Assembly: GCA_002917075.1 (NCBI GenBank)
Contig: NTMA01000020.1
Span: 372,001-436,000 of the forward strand
Length of the DNA: 64,000 nucleotides
Direction: 5' to 3'
DNA from: Hawksworthiomyces lignivorus
Lineage: Eukaryota; Ascomycota; Sordariomycetes; Ophiostomatales; Ophiostomataceae
In this document: piece after piece, positions 10,415 to 22,824 of the stretch
Position numbering within the stretch: the first letter of the stretch is position 1
Layout of the letters: each line of letters starts with the position of its first letter
Notes under the pieces: model-generated
What the model was told of the DNA's origin: nothing
What the model saw: the letters and a program-made list of their open reading frames with translations, nothing else
Databases searched by the model: none
Made by a program: the position numbers and the translations under genes

Positions 10415-13400
10415 CTACCTCTGCCGCTGCAGACCTTTCTCGGCTGCGGAAGCGGCCGCTGCCAACTGCACGCGCCAAGCGGCCCGCATCTGCTGCATCC
10501 GCTCTGCCTTGCGTACGCCGTTTGCCGCCGCCGCCAATCTTTGCCGCGTCGCCTCGTGCCGTGCCCACACGTTCGCAGAGTGTTGCATGCGTATCACAAA
10601 CAGCACAGCAAGGGCTACGCGGCGCAGTGTCCTGTGTGTAGACCGGAGTACCAGAGCCTTGTTGTTTTTCACTGCTGCTTCCGCTGACTGCAATGGAGGC
10701 TCTTTGACATCCAGCTGTCTCAAGATGCCTTGCAGCATCTGTAGATCGGCTTTGTTGCTGTAGTTTTGTTAGCAGTGAATCATGCAATACAACCTCGCGC
10801 TAAATGAAAGAGGAAGACAGTATCTGTAAAATAGGGAAACCCACCAAGCAATACGCATCTCGAGGTCCTGTGAGATCAACTGCTTGCCAAGAACCGCGCC
10901 ACAGCGCAGCCGGGCCTCGCGCTCCCACCGCGCCTGCATCCACTCGATCTGCATATTGAGGCCTCGTAACTCTTTTCGGTGTCGTATGCTTTGCTCTTCG
11001 GCGGCCCGCACCAATGCGTCCGTGTCGACTAGGCCACCGTGCCCACCAGCTGCTGCGAGCACTATCTCGCGGGTGTTGTTGAGGGGGTCGCTGTTGGTGC
11101 CATAGTGAAGGGCTGCTCTTGTCTTCTGGAGGCTATCCACTTCGCGCTGCAGTCGTTCCGCATCTGCACGATATGCTGCCCGCTCGGTGCGTGCCCGTTC
11201 CAGCTTGGCCCGGAGCATTTCTTCAGCATGCGCTGCCTCGTCTAGAGCCGTCCGGTGTTCTCGTAGTTCGTGCTCTAGTGCCTCCGCCTCCACCTGCGTC
11301 TTGCGTAGCATCGCATGGAGGTTGCTCCTCTCTTCGCGGCTGAACTCGCTCGATGCAGATGATCCAGGGCGGTTGTGTTGCGCATCTGCTAGTGCCAATG
11401 CAAGCTCGTCTCGCTCGTGCCGGTACCTTTCCAACTTTGATTGTACCTTGCGCAGCGATTGCTCATGTGCTGCCGTAGCCTCGGAAGCCGCTTCCTGGGC
11501 TTCGTCGAGTGCTTGCTCCAACACAGCACGCTCCTCCTCTACCTCGTTGATACGCACCTCTAGCTCATCTGCTGATGCCGCCGATGCAGCTGCTTCCCGT
11601 TCTACGTCGCGAAGAGTGCGCTTGAGTTCCTGTGCAGACTGATGCGCTGCCGTAAGTTGTTCACGCAGCCCAACAATCTCGGCTTTTCGGGCTGCAGAGT
11701 CTGACGAGAATGCCATAGATCCGACGTCCTCTGTCACAGATGGGGAAGCCATTAACCGTTTAATTTCAGTTTCGTGTGCCGCTCGCTCAAGGTCTGAGAT
11801 TTGTCGTCGTAACGTCTTGACGGTATCTTTGTGTGTAGCTTCGCGCTGCAGGTATTCGCGCTCCTTTGCTCGAGCCGCTGAAAGGTCACGTCGCACCATG
11901 GTAAGCTCGCTGGTATTGTCATTATCCAACCCGGGTGCGGCTGATCCTGGCAGAGTTGCTGCTATCTCAAGTTCTGCGATACGCCGCTCAAGGTCGCGGA
12001 TCGTGCGACGAGCAGTTTGCAGCTCTTGGGTCTCTGTTGTTGAAGTTTGTAGTCGCATACTCTGCAGCTCACGGATTTCCTGACCGAGACGCTCCTCTTC
12101 GGTAGCTGCCTTCTCTAACTCTTCTTCGAGCGTCTTCTCTAGATTCTCACACTGGTCTGCTAGCAGCTTGTTCTCATCTCGAAGTCGCCGGACCTCGCTG
12201 TCGAGCTTCACTTTTGTCGTCTGAAGATCAATACGCTCCCGGTCAATACGGAAGGTGTCACCCTCTTGTTGACGTGCGCGCCGGAGCTGCTCTTCAATCT
12301 CGTCTCGCTCTGCCTTTGTCTCGGCTAACGAGACACGCAATGAGTGTAGTTCGATATTGACGTTGGCTAGCTGCTCCTGCAAGCCCTGTTTCTCCTTTGT
12401 CACTCTGGTTAAGCCTGCTGCTGAGTCTGTGAGCTGTGACCGCATCCTCTCGATTTGTTCTCTGTGCTGTCGGGCGGAGGCAGCGGCCGACTCTTGCAGC
12501 GCAGCAACCGCAGATGCTGTGGAAGCTGCATTCGATTCTCCGACTCGAAGTGCTGCTAGTTGGCGCCTAAGTGAATCGCATTCGTCTTGTGCTGTGTCCT
12601 TGTCCAGGCGTGCCCTCTCAGTTTCTCTGGTTAGAGAAGACTGCAGCGCATCTACTTCATCCTCGAGGTTTTCAACTTTATTTTTCATTGTCTGATTCGT
12701 AAGCTGGGACGTGCGAAGCTCATCACGTACGGAGACAAGTTCTTTGCGCAGGTTGTCCAACATTTCTTGCCGCGTGTCGAGCTGTTTTTGCAGGCTCTCA
12801 AGTTGGCGGCGTAGAACGCCTTCTTCGGCTTCGTGGCGCTGCTTCTCGCTGTCCATGATCTCCTGGAGCTGCTTCTCTTTGCCTGACAAGGCGCCTTCTG
12901 TTTCGCGCAGCCTATCAATGGTCTGCTGCAAACGATTTCGCTCGGATTCTAAATGCTGACGATCTGTGTCCCACTTGTCGCTGTCGATGTCGTAAAGGTG
13001 TTCCTTTTCGCGAATTTCTGTTTGAAGGTCGACAATCTCTCTATTGAGGCGCTCTATCTCGTCACGGACTCTGTCCTGAAGATCACGTTCAATCCCCAAG
13101 CTGTGCTGGCGCTCGAGCTCAAGGTCACTTTCCAGCTGAGAAACAGACTTCTGCAAGCGAGATATGTCTCGCTGCAATGTTGCAGACTCGTTTGTCAGGG
13201 CATCGTGGCGCGTCTGCAGAAGCGCTTTTTGATCGCGGGTCATGTTGAGGTCAGCTTGTATCTCCTTGAGTTGCGACGTAGTAGAGAGCGTCTCCCTTTC
13301 GGCAGCATCGCGCGCCTGTCGCGACTCTTTGAGCTTCAACTTCAAATCTTCTGCCTCTCTTTGTTGTTCTTCGTATTTGTCTTGCGCTTGGGCGCACTCT

Positions 13401-14743
13401 CGTTGAGATTTTTCGACTTCGCCCTGTAGCCGTGCGACCTTCTCTTCGACTTGACGGGACAAGCCTTTGGTGTGCACCGACTTGTTTGCCATCTCCTCTT
13501 GCAGTTCCTCGAGGTCGTCCTCGGCTCGCTTCTTTTCTGCCACCGCCTCCTCTAATTTTTCTTTCATATCGTCCACCTCTTGTTCAAGGCGACGAATATC
13601 CGCTTCTAGATCGTCAATAGTCTCTTTGGCTTCATCCAGCTTCTCGCTCGAGCTAGCCTTTTCTTCCAGTTCGGCTATCCGGTCTCGGTTTTCCTCCATG
13701 CGGGCTTCCATGGAGATCTGCAGATCATCTAGCTCGTCCTCTTTTTGAGTAATGATGCGGTCCTTTTCGCGAAGATCGGCCTCGAGGTCTTCGATTTCAT
13801 CCCGCAACTTCTCGTTCTGCTGCTCCGCCTGTTGCCGCAGGTCCTCAATTTCGGCGTCTTTGGCTGCCAGCTCCTCCCCGAGGCGCGCCATTTCCGCGCG
13901 CAGGCTGTCGTCGGCCTGCTTTCTAGCCGCATTTTGCTGCATGTCCAGCATCTCATGCCGGTAACTTTCGAGGTTGTGCTCAGCCGAGGTGATAAGCTTC
14001 TTGCACCGCTGTAGCTCGCGCTGCAGGGTGACCTTGTCCACTTTCAGTTCAGTATTTTCCTTGAGCGCTGCCTCGCTGAATCCTGGCCCGGCTTTGCGTA
14101 GGGCTTCTTCGAGGAAATGGATTTTAAGCTTGAGACCGAAGTTCTCTTTTTCGATCCTATCGATTACGTTTTCCTGTTCGCGCAGCGAGAGCTGATTGCC
14201 GTCTTGGAGCGGGCCCCCTGCGTCTTTTCCCTCTGCACGTGGTTTCATGACGATGGGCGTCGAGGCAATGCTGCTGCTGTCAATTCGCGGCAGCGGCGTG
14301 CTCTCGACATAGGATGCATTGCGGGATACGCCGAATTTGCTGAGGTCCATTGCGCCGGGGACGGACGTTGTCGTGTTGTCTTCATCGATCTTGTCAAGCG
14401 AGAATGGGACTGCGCCGGCCGCGCCATTCTCCTTGCCCCTGTACCCTCGTCTCGCGCTGTTGCGCGTCGCGGATTTCAGGAGCGGCGTGAATTCCACGCC
14501 GCCAATTCCCTCTGGGAGGTTCTGTCGGTTACTGAATGGAGCCCGCCCTCCGGCGCCACCGCGTGGTGTGCGCAGGCTTGGTTTGCCGCCATTGCGCAGC
14601 TGGTCGAATATGTTGCCCTCCTTGGTGGGGGACTGGAAGGACATTTCTTGAGAGACATCAAAGTCTGGAGGCCGGCTGAGGTAGGTCGCGTCGCCGACAT
14701 TCGTTCGCGGAGTATCGAGGCCGCCAATGCCGGGGTGGACCAT
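10415..14743 (-). CDS. apsB: ApsB/Mto1-like centrosomin-motif coiled-coil protein (microtubule organiser)
   Basis: This protein recruits gamma-tubulin complexes to spindle pole bodies and septal or cytoplasmic organising centres. Proposed exons are 14743-10845 and 10757-10415, giving 1413 residues. Residues about 184-255 form a centrosomin motif 1 (CM1): LREQENVIDRIEKENFGLKL, followed by an LEEAL-type helix. Residues about 255-1250 are almost continuous coiled coil rich in Glu, Arg, Leu and Gln. Near the C-terminus, RHRKELRGLNMQIEWMQARW resembles the Mto2-binding region of Mto1/ApsB proteins. The single intron (donor GTGGGT, branch GCTAAC, acceptor CAG at 10758) joins IA to CNKADLQML and restores a conserved block that reading through would lose. 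The final exon has a basic helix rich in Arg and Ala. Pcp1/Spc110-type proteins are the main alternative, but the C-terminal block favours ApsB/Mto1. The start is the first ATG before the conserved region. Confidence 0.85.
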
Positions 14744-14831
14744 CGCGGCGACGGCTGGTCGTTTCGTTCTCTCAAGTATTCAGTGTGCTCTGTTGCAGAA
14801 AAGATAAGAGATAAATAAATAAGAAGGAGAA

Positions 14832-14861
14832 AGAAGCAAGAAGCAAGAAGCAAGAAGCAAG
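14832..14861 (+). repeat. Four-unit tandem repeat of 7 bp (AGAAGCA)
   Basis: A 7-bp purine-rich unit is repeated about four times without error, in the 5' region of the apsB-like gene. Confidence 0.9.
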
Positions 14862-15294
14862 TTTAGAGCAAGATATTAATGTATTATGCTTCCATTGGAA
14901 GGGAGAGGTGCTTTCCGTTTCTTCGATCTTTCGGTAGCAATTCCACAGACCGTTAGCAATGCAAAATACAAAACAAAACAAATTATCATGAAGCTGCGTA
15001 GGCTGTAATGCTGAATGGATGTTCAGTACGTATTGGCCGTCTAAGCCTGGGAAAAGAGCGGTGGTTGAGACGAGGCCCACTTTGCGGCGCGTCAAGAAAG
15101 TATTCGTATGTTTACATCTTTCCAAAATAGGACTAGCTTAAATCGAAGCATCCCCCCCTTCTTGCCAACAGCAGCCATAATATCTGTCACCTGATCGCGC
15201 GTACCTTACGGGTTTACCATCTTCAGGCAGACGCGCTTTGTTGTCTCGTTCCTTCCGTCCCCTCATCAATTCGGCCACAGGTGAAGGTATTCAG

Positions 15295-15300
15295 ACGCGT
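15295..15300 (+). promoter_or_regulatory. MluI cell-cycle box (MCB, ACGCGT) upstream of RAD54
   Basis: A perfect palindromic ACGCGT lies 14 bp before the proposed RAD54 ATG. In yeasts this is the binding site of MBF, which drives G1/S expression of DNA replication and repair genes. One copy only, so chance occurrence cannot be excluded. The close spacing means it may lie in the leader rather than upstream of the start site. Confidence 0.4.
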
Positions 15301-15313
15301 TTTTCCCAAGGTG

Positions 15314-17891
15314 ATGAGCAACTTCGCTGGGTAGATAGACATCACGATTTCACAATGTAAGATGCTCTAGGGTCTCCTCGCTTGGCTGATGTTGTCAATT
15401 GCTTTTGGTTTGTTGGCATCTGACTAACTTCAACGATAATAGGGCGAGTGTGGCCGTTGCATCGCATGGCGCGAGTGCTTCTGCTGCCGTCGGCAGCGAC
15501 AAGGAGAACATTCCTCGTGGCCGCTTCCCAAGCACCAAAGCCATAGATGCTCTTCATAAACCCTTCCGGTGTCCGGGCTCAGCCATCTTGACTTCCGCCG
15601 CAGACCGGCCGACGCGCAAACGCAAGCGCGTCGACTACAAGGGTGCAGATGGCAGCGAAGATGGCGACAAGCCGTACACCAATGCGGACCGACTGGCTCT
15701 GTCCACTCGGGAAGCCAACAAGTTTCCAGTCTTTCGTGTCCTGGACAAGGAGCAAGCCTTTAGGAAGGCGTTCGTTGTGCCCCTGATCAACAAGTCCAGT
15801 GTCAACTACAACCCAAGCCGCCCACCACCCGCTCTCGGCATGCGGCAAGGTCGGGCATTTGTGGCAAAACCGCTTCATGACCCAGCTGGCGAGTTCGCCA
15901 TTGTCCTCTACGACCCGACTATTGACGACAAACCAAAGGAAAAGACGCCCGAAGAGATAGAAGCCGAGAAAGCCAAAGCAGCTGAAGCTGTCAAGAAACT
16001 CGATGAGCCTCTTGTACATAAGAGTCTTGCCGAGATCCTGGGTATCAAGAAGCAAGTCCAGGAAGAAAACCCCCGTGTTCCAGTCGTCATCGATCCAAAG
16101 TTGGCCAAGGTGCTGCGACCTCACCAGGTCGAGGGTGTCAAATTTATGTACAAATGTGTCACAGGTATGATCGATGAGAAAGCCAACGGCTGCATCATGG
16201 CAGACGAGATGGGTCTTGGGAAGACGCTGCAGTGCATTACGCTCCTATGGACGCTGCTGAAGCAGTCGCCGGATGCTGGCAAGTCAACCATCCAGAAGGC
16301 CATTGTTGCTTGCCCGTCCAGTATGGTGCGCAGCTGGGCAGACGAGTTCGACAAGTGGCTCGGCCCCGGCGCCATCCATCCTTTCACAATTGATGGCAAA
16401 GCATCCAAGGAGGAGCTGACACGGCAGCTCCGCCAGTGGGCCATTGCCAGTGGTCGTGCCGTTACTCGGCCGGTTATCATCGTCTCCTACGAGACACTTC
16501 GACTAAACGCAGAGGAGCTGAAGAACACCAAGATTGGCCTTATGCTGTGTGATGAGGGGCATCGGCTCAAGAACGGCGACAGCAGGACTTTCAATGCTTT
16601 GAACAGCCTGCAGGTGTCACGACGTATTATTCTCTCCGGCACTCCCATTCAGAACGATCTGTCTGAATACTTTTCTCTCATCAGCTTTGCCAATCCTGAC
16701 CTGCTAGGCAACCGGCTCGAGTTCCGCAAGCGATTCGAGATTCCGATCCTGCGTGGCCGTGATGCCGATGCCGACGAGGAAGATCGCAAGCGGGGCGACG
16801 AGTGTCTAGCTGAGCTGCTGACGATTGTGAACCGGTTCATCATCCGTCGCACCAACGACATTTTGTCCAAGTACTTACCTGTCAAGTACGAACACGTCGT
16901 GTTCTGCAATCTTGCGCCTTTCCAGCTCGACTTGTACAACTATTTCATCACGTCGCCAGATATCCAGGCCCTGTTGCGCGGCAAGGGCAGCCAGCCGCTG
17001 AAGGCCATCAACATCCTTAAGAAGCTCTGCAACCATCCAGATCTGCTTAACCTGTCTGATGATCTACCGGGATCGGAGCGCTGCTACCCGGAAGACTACA
17101 CGCCTAAAGAAGCGCGCGGCCGGGACCGCGAGATCCGCTCGTGGTACAGCGGCAAGATGCAGGTGCTCGACCGAATGCTGGCACGGATTCACGCAGACAC
17201 CAACGACAAGATCGTGCTCATCTCTAACTACACTTCGACGCTAGACCTCTTTGAGCGGCTATGCCGGCACCGCGCTTACGGCTGCCTGCGGCTGGACGGC
17301 ACCATGAACGTCAATAAGCGGAAGAAGCTGGTGGACAAGTTCAACGACCCCAACAGCGAAGAGTTCGTATTCCTGCTCTCGTCCAAGGCTGGCGGCTGCG
17401 GCATCAACTTGATCGGCGCCAACCGTCTGGTGCTGTTCGATCCGGACTGGAACCCGGCTGCCGACCAGCAGGCCCTGGCCCGCGTGTGGCGTGACGGCCA
17501 GAAGAAGGACTGCTTCGTGTATCGCTTCATCACTACGGGCACCATCGAGGAGAAGATCTTCCAGCGCCAGAGCCACAAGCAGTCTCTGTCCACCTGCGTC
17601 GTGGACTCAGCCGAGGACGTCGAGCGCCATTTCAGCCTCGATAGCCTCAAAGAGCTGTTCCAGTTCCGCGGCGGCGGACAGACCACCAGCGACACCCACG
17701 ATACGCTCAAGTGCAAGCGCTGCCGGCCAGACGGCACGCAGTTTCTCAAGGCGCCGGCCATGCTGTACGGTGACACTAGCACCTGGAACCACTTTGTGAA
17801 CAAGGGCCTGCAGACGATCCAGGACCTGTTGCTGCGCCAGGAGTGCGGCGACGAGATCGTGTCGGCCGTGTTCCAGTATATTTCGCATTAG
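15314..17891 (+). CDS. RAD54: RAD54-type DNA repair ATPase/translocase (SNF2 family)
   Basis: This nuclear Snf2-family ATPase works with Rad51 in homologous recombination, remodelling chromatin and driving strand exchange. Proposed exons are 15314-15330 and 15443-17891, giving 821 residues. The N-terminal block KPFRCPGSA and later FPVFRV and GEFAIVLYDP are typical of fungal Rad54. Helicase motifs are visible: Walker A in DEMGLGKTLQ (about 260), the DEGH box in CDEGHRLKN (about 376), motif III in LSGTPIQNDL, and motif VI in ARVWRDGQKKDC (about 685). Residues after 700 hold the CxxC-like segment KCKRCRP expected in this family. The second exon has no usable ATG before the conserved N-terminus, which forces a 17-nt first exon (MSNFA). 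Its donor GTAGAT is weak, while branch CTAAC and acceptor TAG are good. The 5' end is therefore the least certain part. DEGH rather than DEAH is normal for Rad54. Confidence 0.92.
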
Positions 17892-18175
17892 TTGGGAAAC
17901 GGTTTCCATGGCCTTTTTTTTTTCCTTTTTGAGGGGTTTCGTTCGACGGTGCAATGACGATAATCGTTTCATGACATTAGCATACTTAGACTGAAGATGC
18001 AAAATGATGTAAACTAGAGAACAAGACAAAATGCATTAGTATAAATATCGCAACAAGTAGATTGTTGGTCGATGCGTTATATTAACAAATATCAACGATG
18101 CTCTTCATCTATTTTTATTTTCTACACGAGGCTACGCTATCTTCTAGGGATTAACAGGAAGCAAATGCTAAAATT

Positions 18176-21100
18176 CTACAGCTCGTCTTTGACATGCGGT
18201 GCTTCTTCCTGTCCCTCGTCCGCCTTCTCTGCGGACTCCGCCGCCGCCTCCTCGCTGTCTCCCAGCGGTTTCTGCTGCTCTTCGCTTTCGTCACCTTGGG
18301 TCTTTGGCGGTGGCGGAGGTGCAGCACCGCCCAGCCGGCGGCGCTTGTCCACCGCAGCGATCTCGTCGTCATACTGGGTCCACTCAGGCACCTGCCGCCG
18401 TGCCCGTTCTAGCTTGGGCTCCTTGGTTAGTGGGTTGTTGCACAGGTCAATGGTCTTGGCCGTTGTCAGCGCCTCATCGCTGCACCAGGTCTCGCACCAC
18501 AGCCAGTCCTGCGGCAGGCTGAAGATGGGGATGTTGAACTGCATATGGTTCGGCAGATCCTGGTCCAGGTTGGCCAGGCTGTTGGGATCAGCCGAGAGCG
18601 TGTGGTAGGTCTGGCGCAGACGGTCGCCCGCTGCCAGCTCGCGGAACCGGCGTAGGTCGACCACGTATAGTGCGGAGATATGGTATGGCTGGCCCTTGAG
18701 GTAGTTGTTCCAGTACCCCTGCTTCCAGAAGCGGAAGCCTTCCATCTCCGTACGCGAGTCGCACATAGGCGTGAACCCGTAGGGCGCGCCATTTAGGTCG
18801 AGCTGCACTAGCTCGTACATGTCGGTGCGGACGATCTGGTCGGCATCGACAAAGATGACTTTGTCGAGGGACAGTGGGAAGAGTACATCCAGGAACAGGA
18901 TCTTGTAGCCCCAAATCTCGCGCTGTTTCTCCTTTTGCTGCCGCAGCCAGTGCGGCCACTTGTACGTGACCATCTCGTACTGGAACCCGTAGGCCTCCGC
19001 CAGCGTCGGGATAAAATCCTTAAACGACGGCGACAGGAACTGTTCGATGAACCAGAACTTAACTGTGTGGTTCGTGTGTTTCATTACACTCACCATCATG
19101 ATGTTCAGCATGCGTTCGTACAGATGTCCGCTGGCCACCGAAAAGATGTTGATGTCGGCTTGCTTCTCTGGTTCCCCAGTGGCGGCAGTCCCGTTTGCAC
19201 CCGACGCTACCTTTGTGCTCTTCGACTTGCCAAGGATGCCCCCCGCGAACTTGAGGCCCTTAGAAACGTAGTCCATAGCACCTCCCTTTCCGGCTGAGCC
19301 GCTCGCACTCCCGTCTTCCCTCAGAATTTCTTCTGCCTCCATTCCAGGCTTACGGATAAGGCGAGGATACAGTGTGGTACCTTGGAAGTCCATCAAGGTG
19401 ACATCTGTGCCTTCATCGCCAGGAACAGCCACAATACCCTTGGAACCAACGCTTTCAATGTAGTATATGTCTGAGCTCCGTCCTTCTTTGAGTTGGATAT
19501 TGTAGTAGCCCGGGTTGGCCTTGAACTGAAAGTAACCTAAGTTGGCCATGATAATGGTGTCGGCAAAGTGTGCCTCTTTCTCCGTACCAAGAATCAGTTG
19601 TGCGCCACGAGGTGGCTGGCCACCTGGCTCCTGCGAATGCCCTTCGATGAGGATGTGCTCAAGCTCATAGGTGGCTTCGACATCCGACTTTACGGAGCTC
19701 AGCTTGATGTTGTCCAAGTCTTGCACGGAGACTTTGGGCGCGACAAGCCATGCTGGAGGCACTTCCATTCCCAGGTTCAAGAGAGCCTCGGAAGGAAGAC
19801 CGCTGAATTTGGCGCCCAAGGCTTTGACCTTGCCCGATTCGTCAAATAGCGGCGTGGCCTCCAGCACCGACCGGTAGAATCGCTTTACGGGAAGCTCGGT
19901 GAGGTGGTCCCGAGGATTTAAAAAGATGCGCATATGGACACCTTCAAGGCTGGCGAGCACTTTGAGAATCGGTGCCCATCGTTGGCCTTGTTCACTAGCC
20001 GGATTAAGAAGGACATTAAAGTGGATAGTTGCAGTTGAAGCATCGCCAATCTCAAATGACGTATGGGTCGTGTTCCATTCGTTGAATGTCGAAATACGAA
20101 GTGTGGGCGCGGACTCGAAAATGCCCTCCGGCATGTCAGAGATGGTAGATAGAGCTGTGATGGAGCTCAGCTTGGCAGCCGCCAGGGGCGAGGTGACCCT
20201 GGCCGTTAGGTTCAGATCTTCAACTGCGGTGTACACGGGCAGGATGCGTTCAGATTGCTCGAACTCAAGGAAAGTGAGGAAGTCGTCCTCACTAAAATCG
20301 CTAGCAGAGGTAATAGGTCCCAGAACTCTGCCGTTTAGAATCAGCACATTCGAGCCAGGTCGGATTGCAGCCGTGTCGCGGAACCGCGTAATGGCTGCAA
20401 GATAATCAGCCGCGGCAGTCTCCTTCGTAGCCAGGAGGGCTTTCAGAGCCTCCCAGGATTCCACTTCGGTAGCCTTCTTCAAGTTTTCGACGAGAACAGA
20501 GTTGAAAGCAGGGACCGCATCTGTCAGCTTAGGGTTATATACAATGTCGAGGCGGACGCCGGGGTTATTGATTCTGAACTGCAGTGCCGAGAAAAGAAGC
20601 TTAAGGCCTTCATCGCTGTCCAAATCGACAACGGCGGTGAGTGCGGCCCAGGTCTCTTTCGTTGATTCCTCGCTGGCCTCGATGACAGGAATTTGCCCAA
20701 ACAGATCTGAATGCTCAGTGTGAAGTTTGTGAACATTAACAACAGACAAGTCCTTTTCCTTGTCCGGGAAAATGTATGCGTTGCGTCTTGTGAGAGCACT
20801 CTGCAGGAAATATCCGGGAACCCAGGAGTCTTCTTCAATTTGACCGAAGTAAATACCCTCTTGGATCATTCGTAGGTGGCTGCTGATTTTAGTGCTCATT
20901 GTTCCCATCCACTTTTCGTCTCGAGGGACGACAACACCATCAACAAAAATTGGTGGAACTTGCGAGTTGGCGCCAAGGCGACGAGACCAATGCTGAGCCA
21001 GCTCGATTTGCTTGCCGTAGTGCTCAGACGTAAAGATGTCTGCAAAACTCAATACCGTAGACTCCTCACGCAGCTCACGGCCTTTGACGGTTGCGCCAAA

Positions 21101-22824
21101 CAGTTTCGCGTCTGCTTTGGCCATCTTCTTATCTTTCACAGACTGCGTCAGGTAGGCCGCCATGGTTGAGAGGCCGTAGGTCTCAACAAGGTAGTAGGCA
21201 ACCTTGGCCTGTTTGACAGATTCGGGACTGGGCGTGAGTGGGACGAGACCAAAGCGGATTGGCAGCCGCCGCTGTATCAAATTAAGGATCTGGTCAACAA
21301 TTATCCGGACGTCTTCTTCCTTTGAGAAATCGATAGGGAAGATTATGTTGAAGATATCACGACGGATAGGAGGGATCTGGCCCGGCATGCCACCCTGGAG
21401 CAGGCGCATGAGGCTCTTTGGAAAGTCAGCATAACGTGAATCCTTCTCGAGGTCGTTGAGCCAGATGATGACGCGGCCGTCCTCGATTTCATCTCTCCAA
21501 TCGAATCTCATAGGTACCGCCTCAGCCTTGGAGGCAGCAACCGCTTGATGGCCGAGCACGTCAACCGCCTCTTTACCAGTCAAGCCCAGTTCGCGAACAC
21601 CGTTGATCATCTTTCTCTCGCGGCGAACTAAGTCCACGAGCGTGAGCGGCTGAATCTGGCGCTCAATTAACTGGACGCCGTTCATCCAGAGCACATTGAC
21701 GCCAGGCGGGACCATGAGTAGGCGATTTCCTTCATGTTCCGTGAGAAAACCCTCTGAAACGTTGTGCGCGGAAATTGATGTTGAGTACTTGGGAAAATCT
21801 TTGGTGATCTTGAGGAGAGTGTCAAAGGAGTTCTCGCTTTGGATGATATAGTCCGCCGTCTTTAAGCCGAGCTCAGTCAGCTCCGATTTGGAAAGAGCCT
21901 TGAGGTCAGTTACTTCTTCCTCGCCGTCCAAGACCACCTCCTTTGCCACAGAAGGCTTCTTTTCCGCGGAATCTGCATCGGTACCAGCATCACGATCGTC
22001 GATGACAATATAGTCCGTTCGTTTCAAGGCCAGCTCCACGCCATAGCCATTGACGGGAAGAGGCTCCAGAGATTCCGCCTCCGGTGTACTTCTTACGTGT
22101 CTGATACGGTAGGATAGCTCTCCATTTCTTGCTTTCCTAGCGAGAAGCTTGTGATACGGTCCAAATTTGGGGCTTGTGATGTCTGTGTAAAGGATAGCGG
22201 AGGGTCCATGTCCGAGCTTCACGTCAAACGGCAAGTCTCGCTCCTGTGTTGTGTGGCTAGAGACCGCTGCCGTTGGCGTATCGAGAGAGGGGGAACAATA
22301 TTGTGCACCCTCCCAAAGGATCCACTGCTCACATCTCTCTTGATCAGCTGGTACTGCGGCTTCCACTGCAGTGCGGTAAAATTGAAAGTGGGCTTCGATA
22401 CGAGGGGCAGCTGATCGAAGAGATAGAGCAAGCTTGAAAGTAGACAGCGCTTCAGGACTGGGTATATGGCCATCCTCCCCTAGTAGAACTAGAAATTTCT
22501 CATACAGGTCGCGGTCTGTTGCCACAGAGCTGAAGTATCCGTCGGCAATGCGGTCGAGGATGGGATAGTAGCTCGTGGCATTTTCTTGAGCAGCAGTTTC
22601 TCTAGATAGCCTGTGAGCTAACGTGTATCACACACTGGCATTAACAGACATTTTCAGAGCAAGAGAGCTACTTACAATAATTCTATCAAGTAGGGAGGCG
22701 AGGGGAAGGCAGCAATCATGCCCACATTAACAGATGGGTTTGCAGATACGCCGGATGCCTGCAGGGATAGTGCTGCCAGCAGAGAGGCTGCCGCCCCCCA
22801 GGGCAATCGTGAGAAATGCCTCAT
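18176..22824 (-). CDS. UDP-glucose:glycoprotein glucosyltransferase (ER folding sensor)
   Basis: This ER-lumen enzyme re-glucosylates misfolded N-glycoproteins so that they rebind calnexin. Proposed exons are 22824-22676 and 22610-18176, giving 1527 residues, the usual length. Residues 1 to about 27 form a signal peptide with a Leu/Ala-rich core ending near GVSA. The large N-terminal thioredoxin-like sensor part begins with PPYLIELL, joined across the intron to SRETAAQENATSYYPILDRI as in relatives. The C-terminal part (about 1180-1440) is the GT24 catalytic domain with the metal-binding FVDADQIVRTD (about 1303-1313), KFWFIEQFLSP and LDQDLPN. The last four residues are KDEL, an ER retrieval signal, after an acidic tail. 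It is divergent with the coatomer alpha gene and convergent with RAD54, leaving a 284-bp spacer with only 3' UTR-like sequence. S. pombe calls this gene gpt1; the budding-yeast relative is Kre5. Confidence 0.95.

Larger units (their letters stand above)
14744..15313. promoter_or_regulatory. Bidirectional promoter between apsB-like gene and RAD54
   Basis: This 570-bp spacer separates two divergent start codons. It holds a sevenfold-period repeat near the apsB-like side (14832-14861) and an ACGCGT box near RAD54 (15295-15300). Confidence 0.6.

Noticed and set aside
11187..11642. A 151-codon plus-strand Ser-rich frame inside the apsB-like gene
   Set aside because: It is the complement of Glu/Arg/Ala-rich coiled coil, which always gives Ser/Arg-rich shadows.
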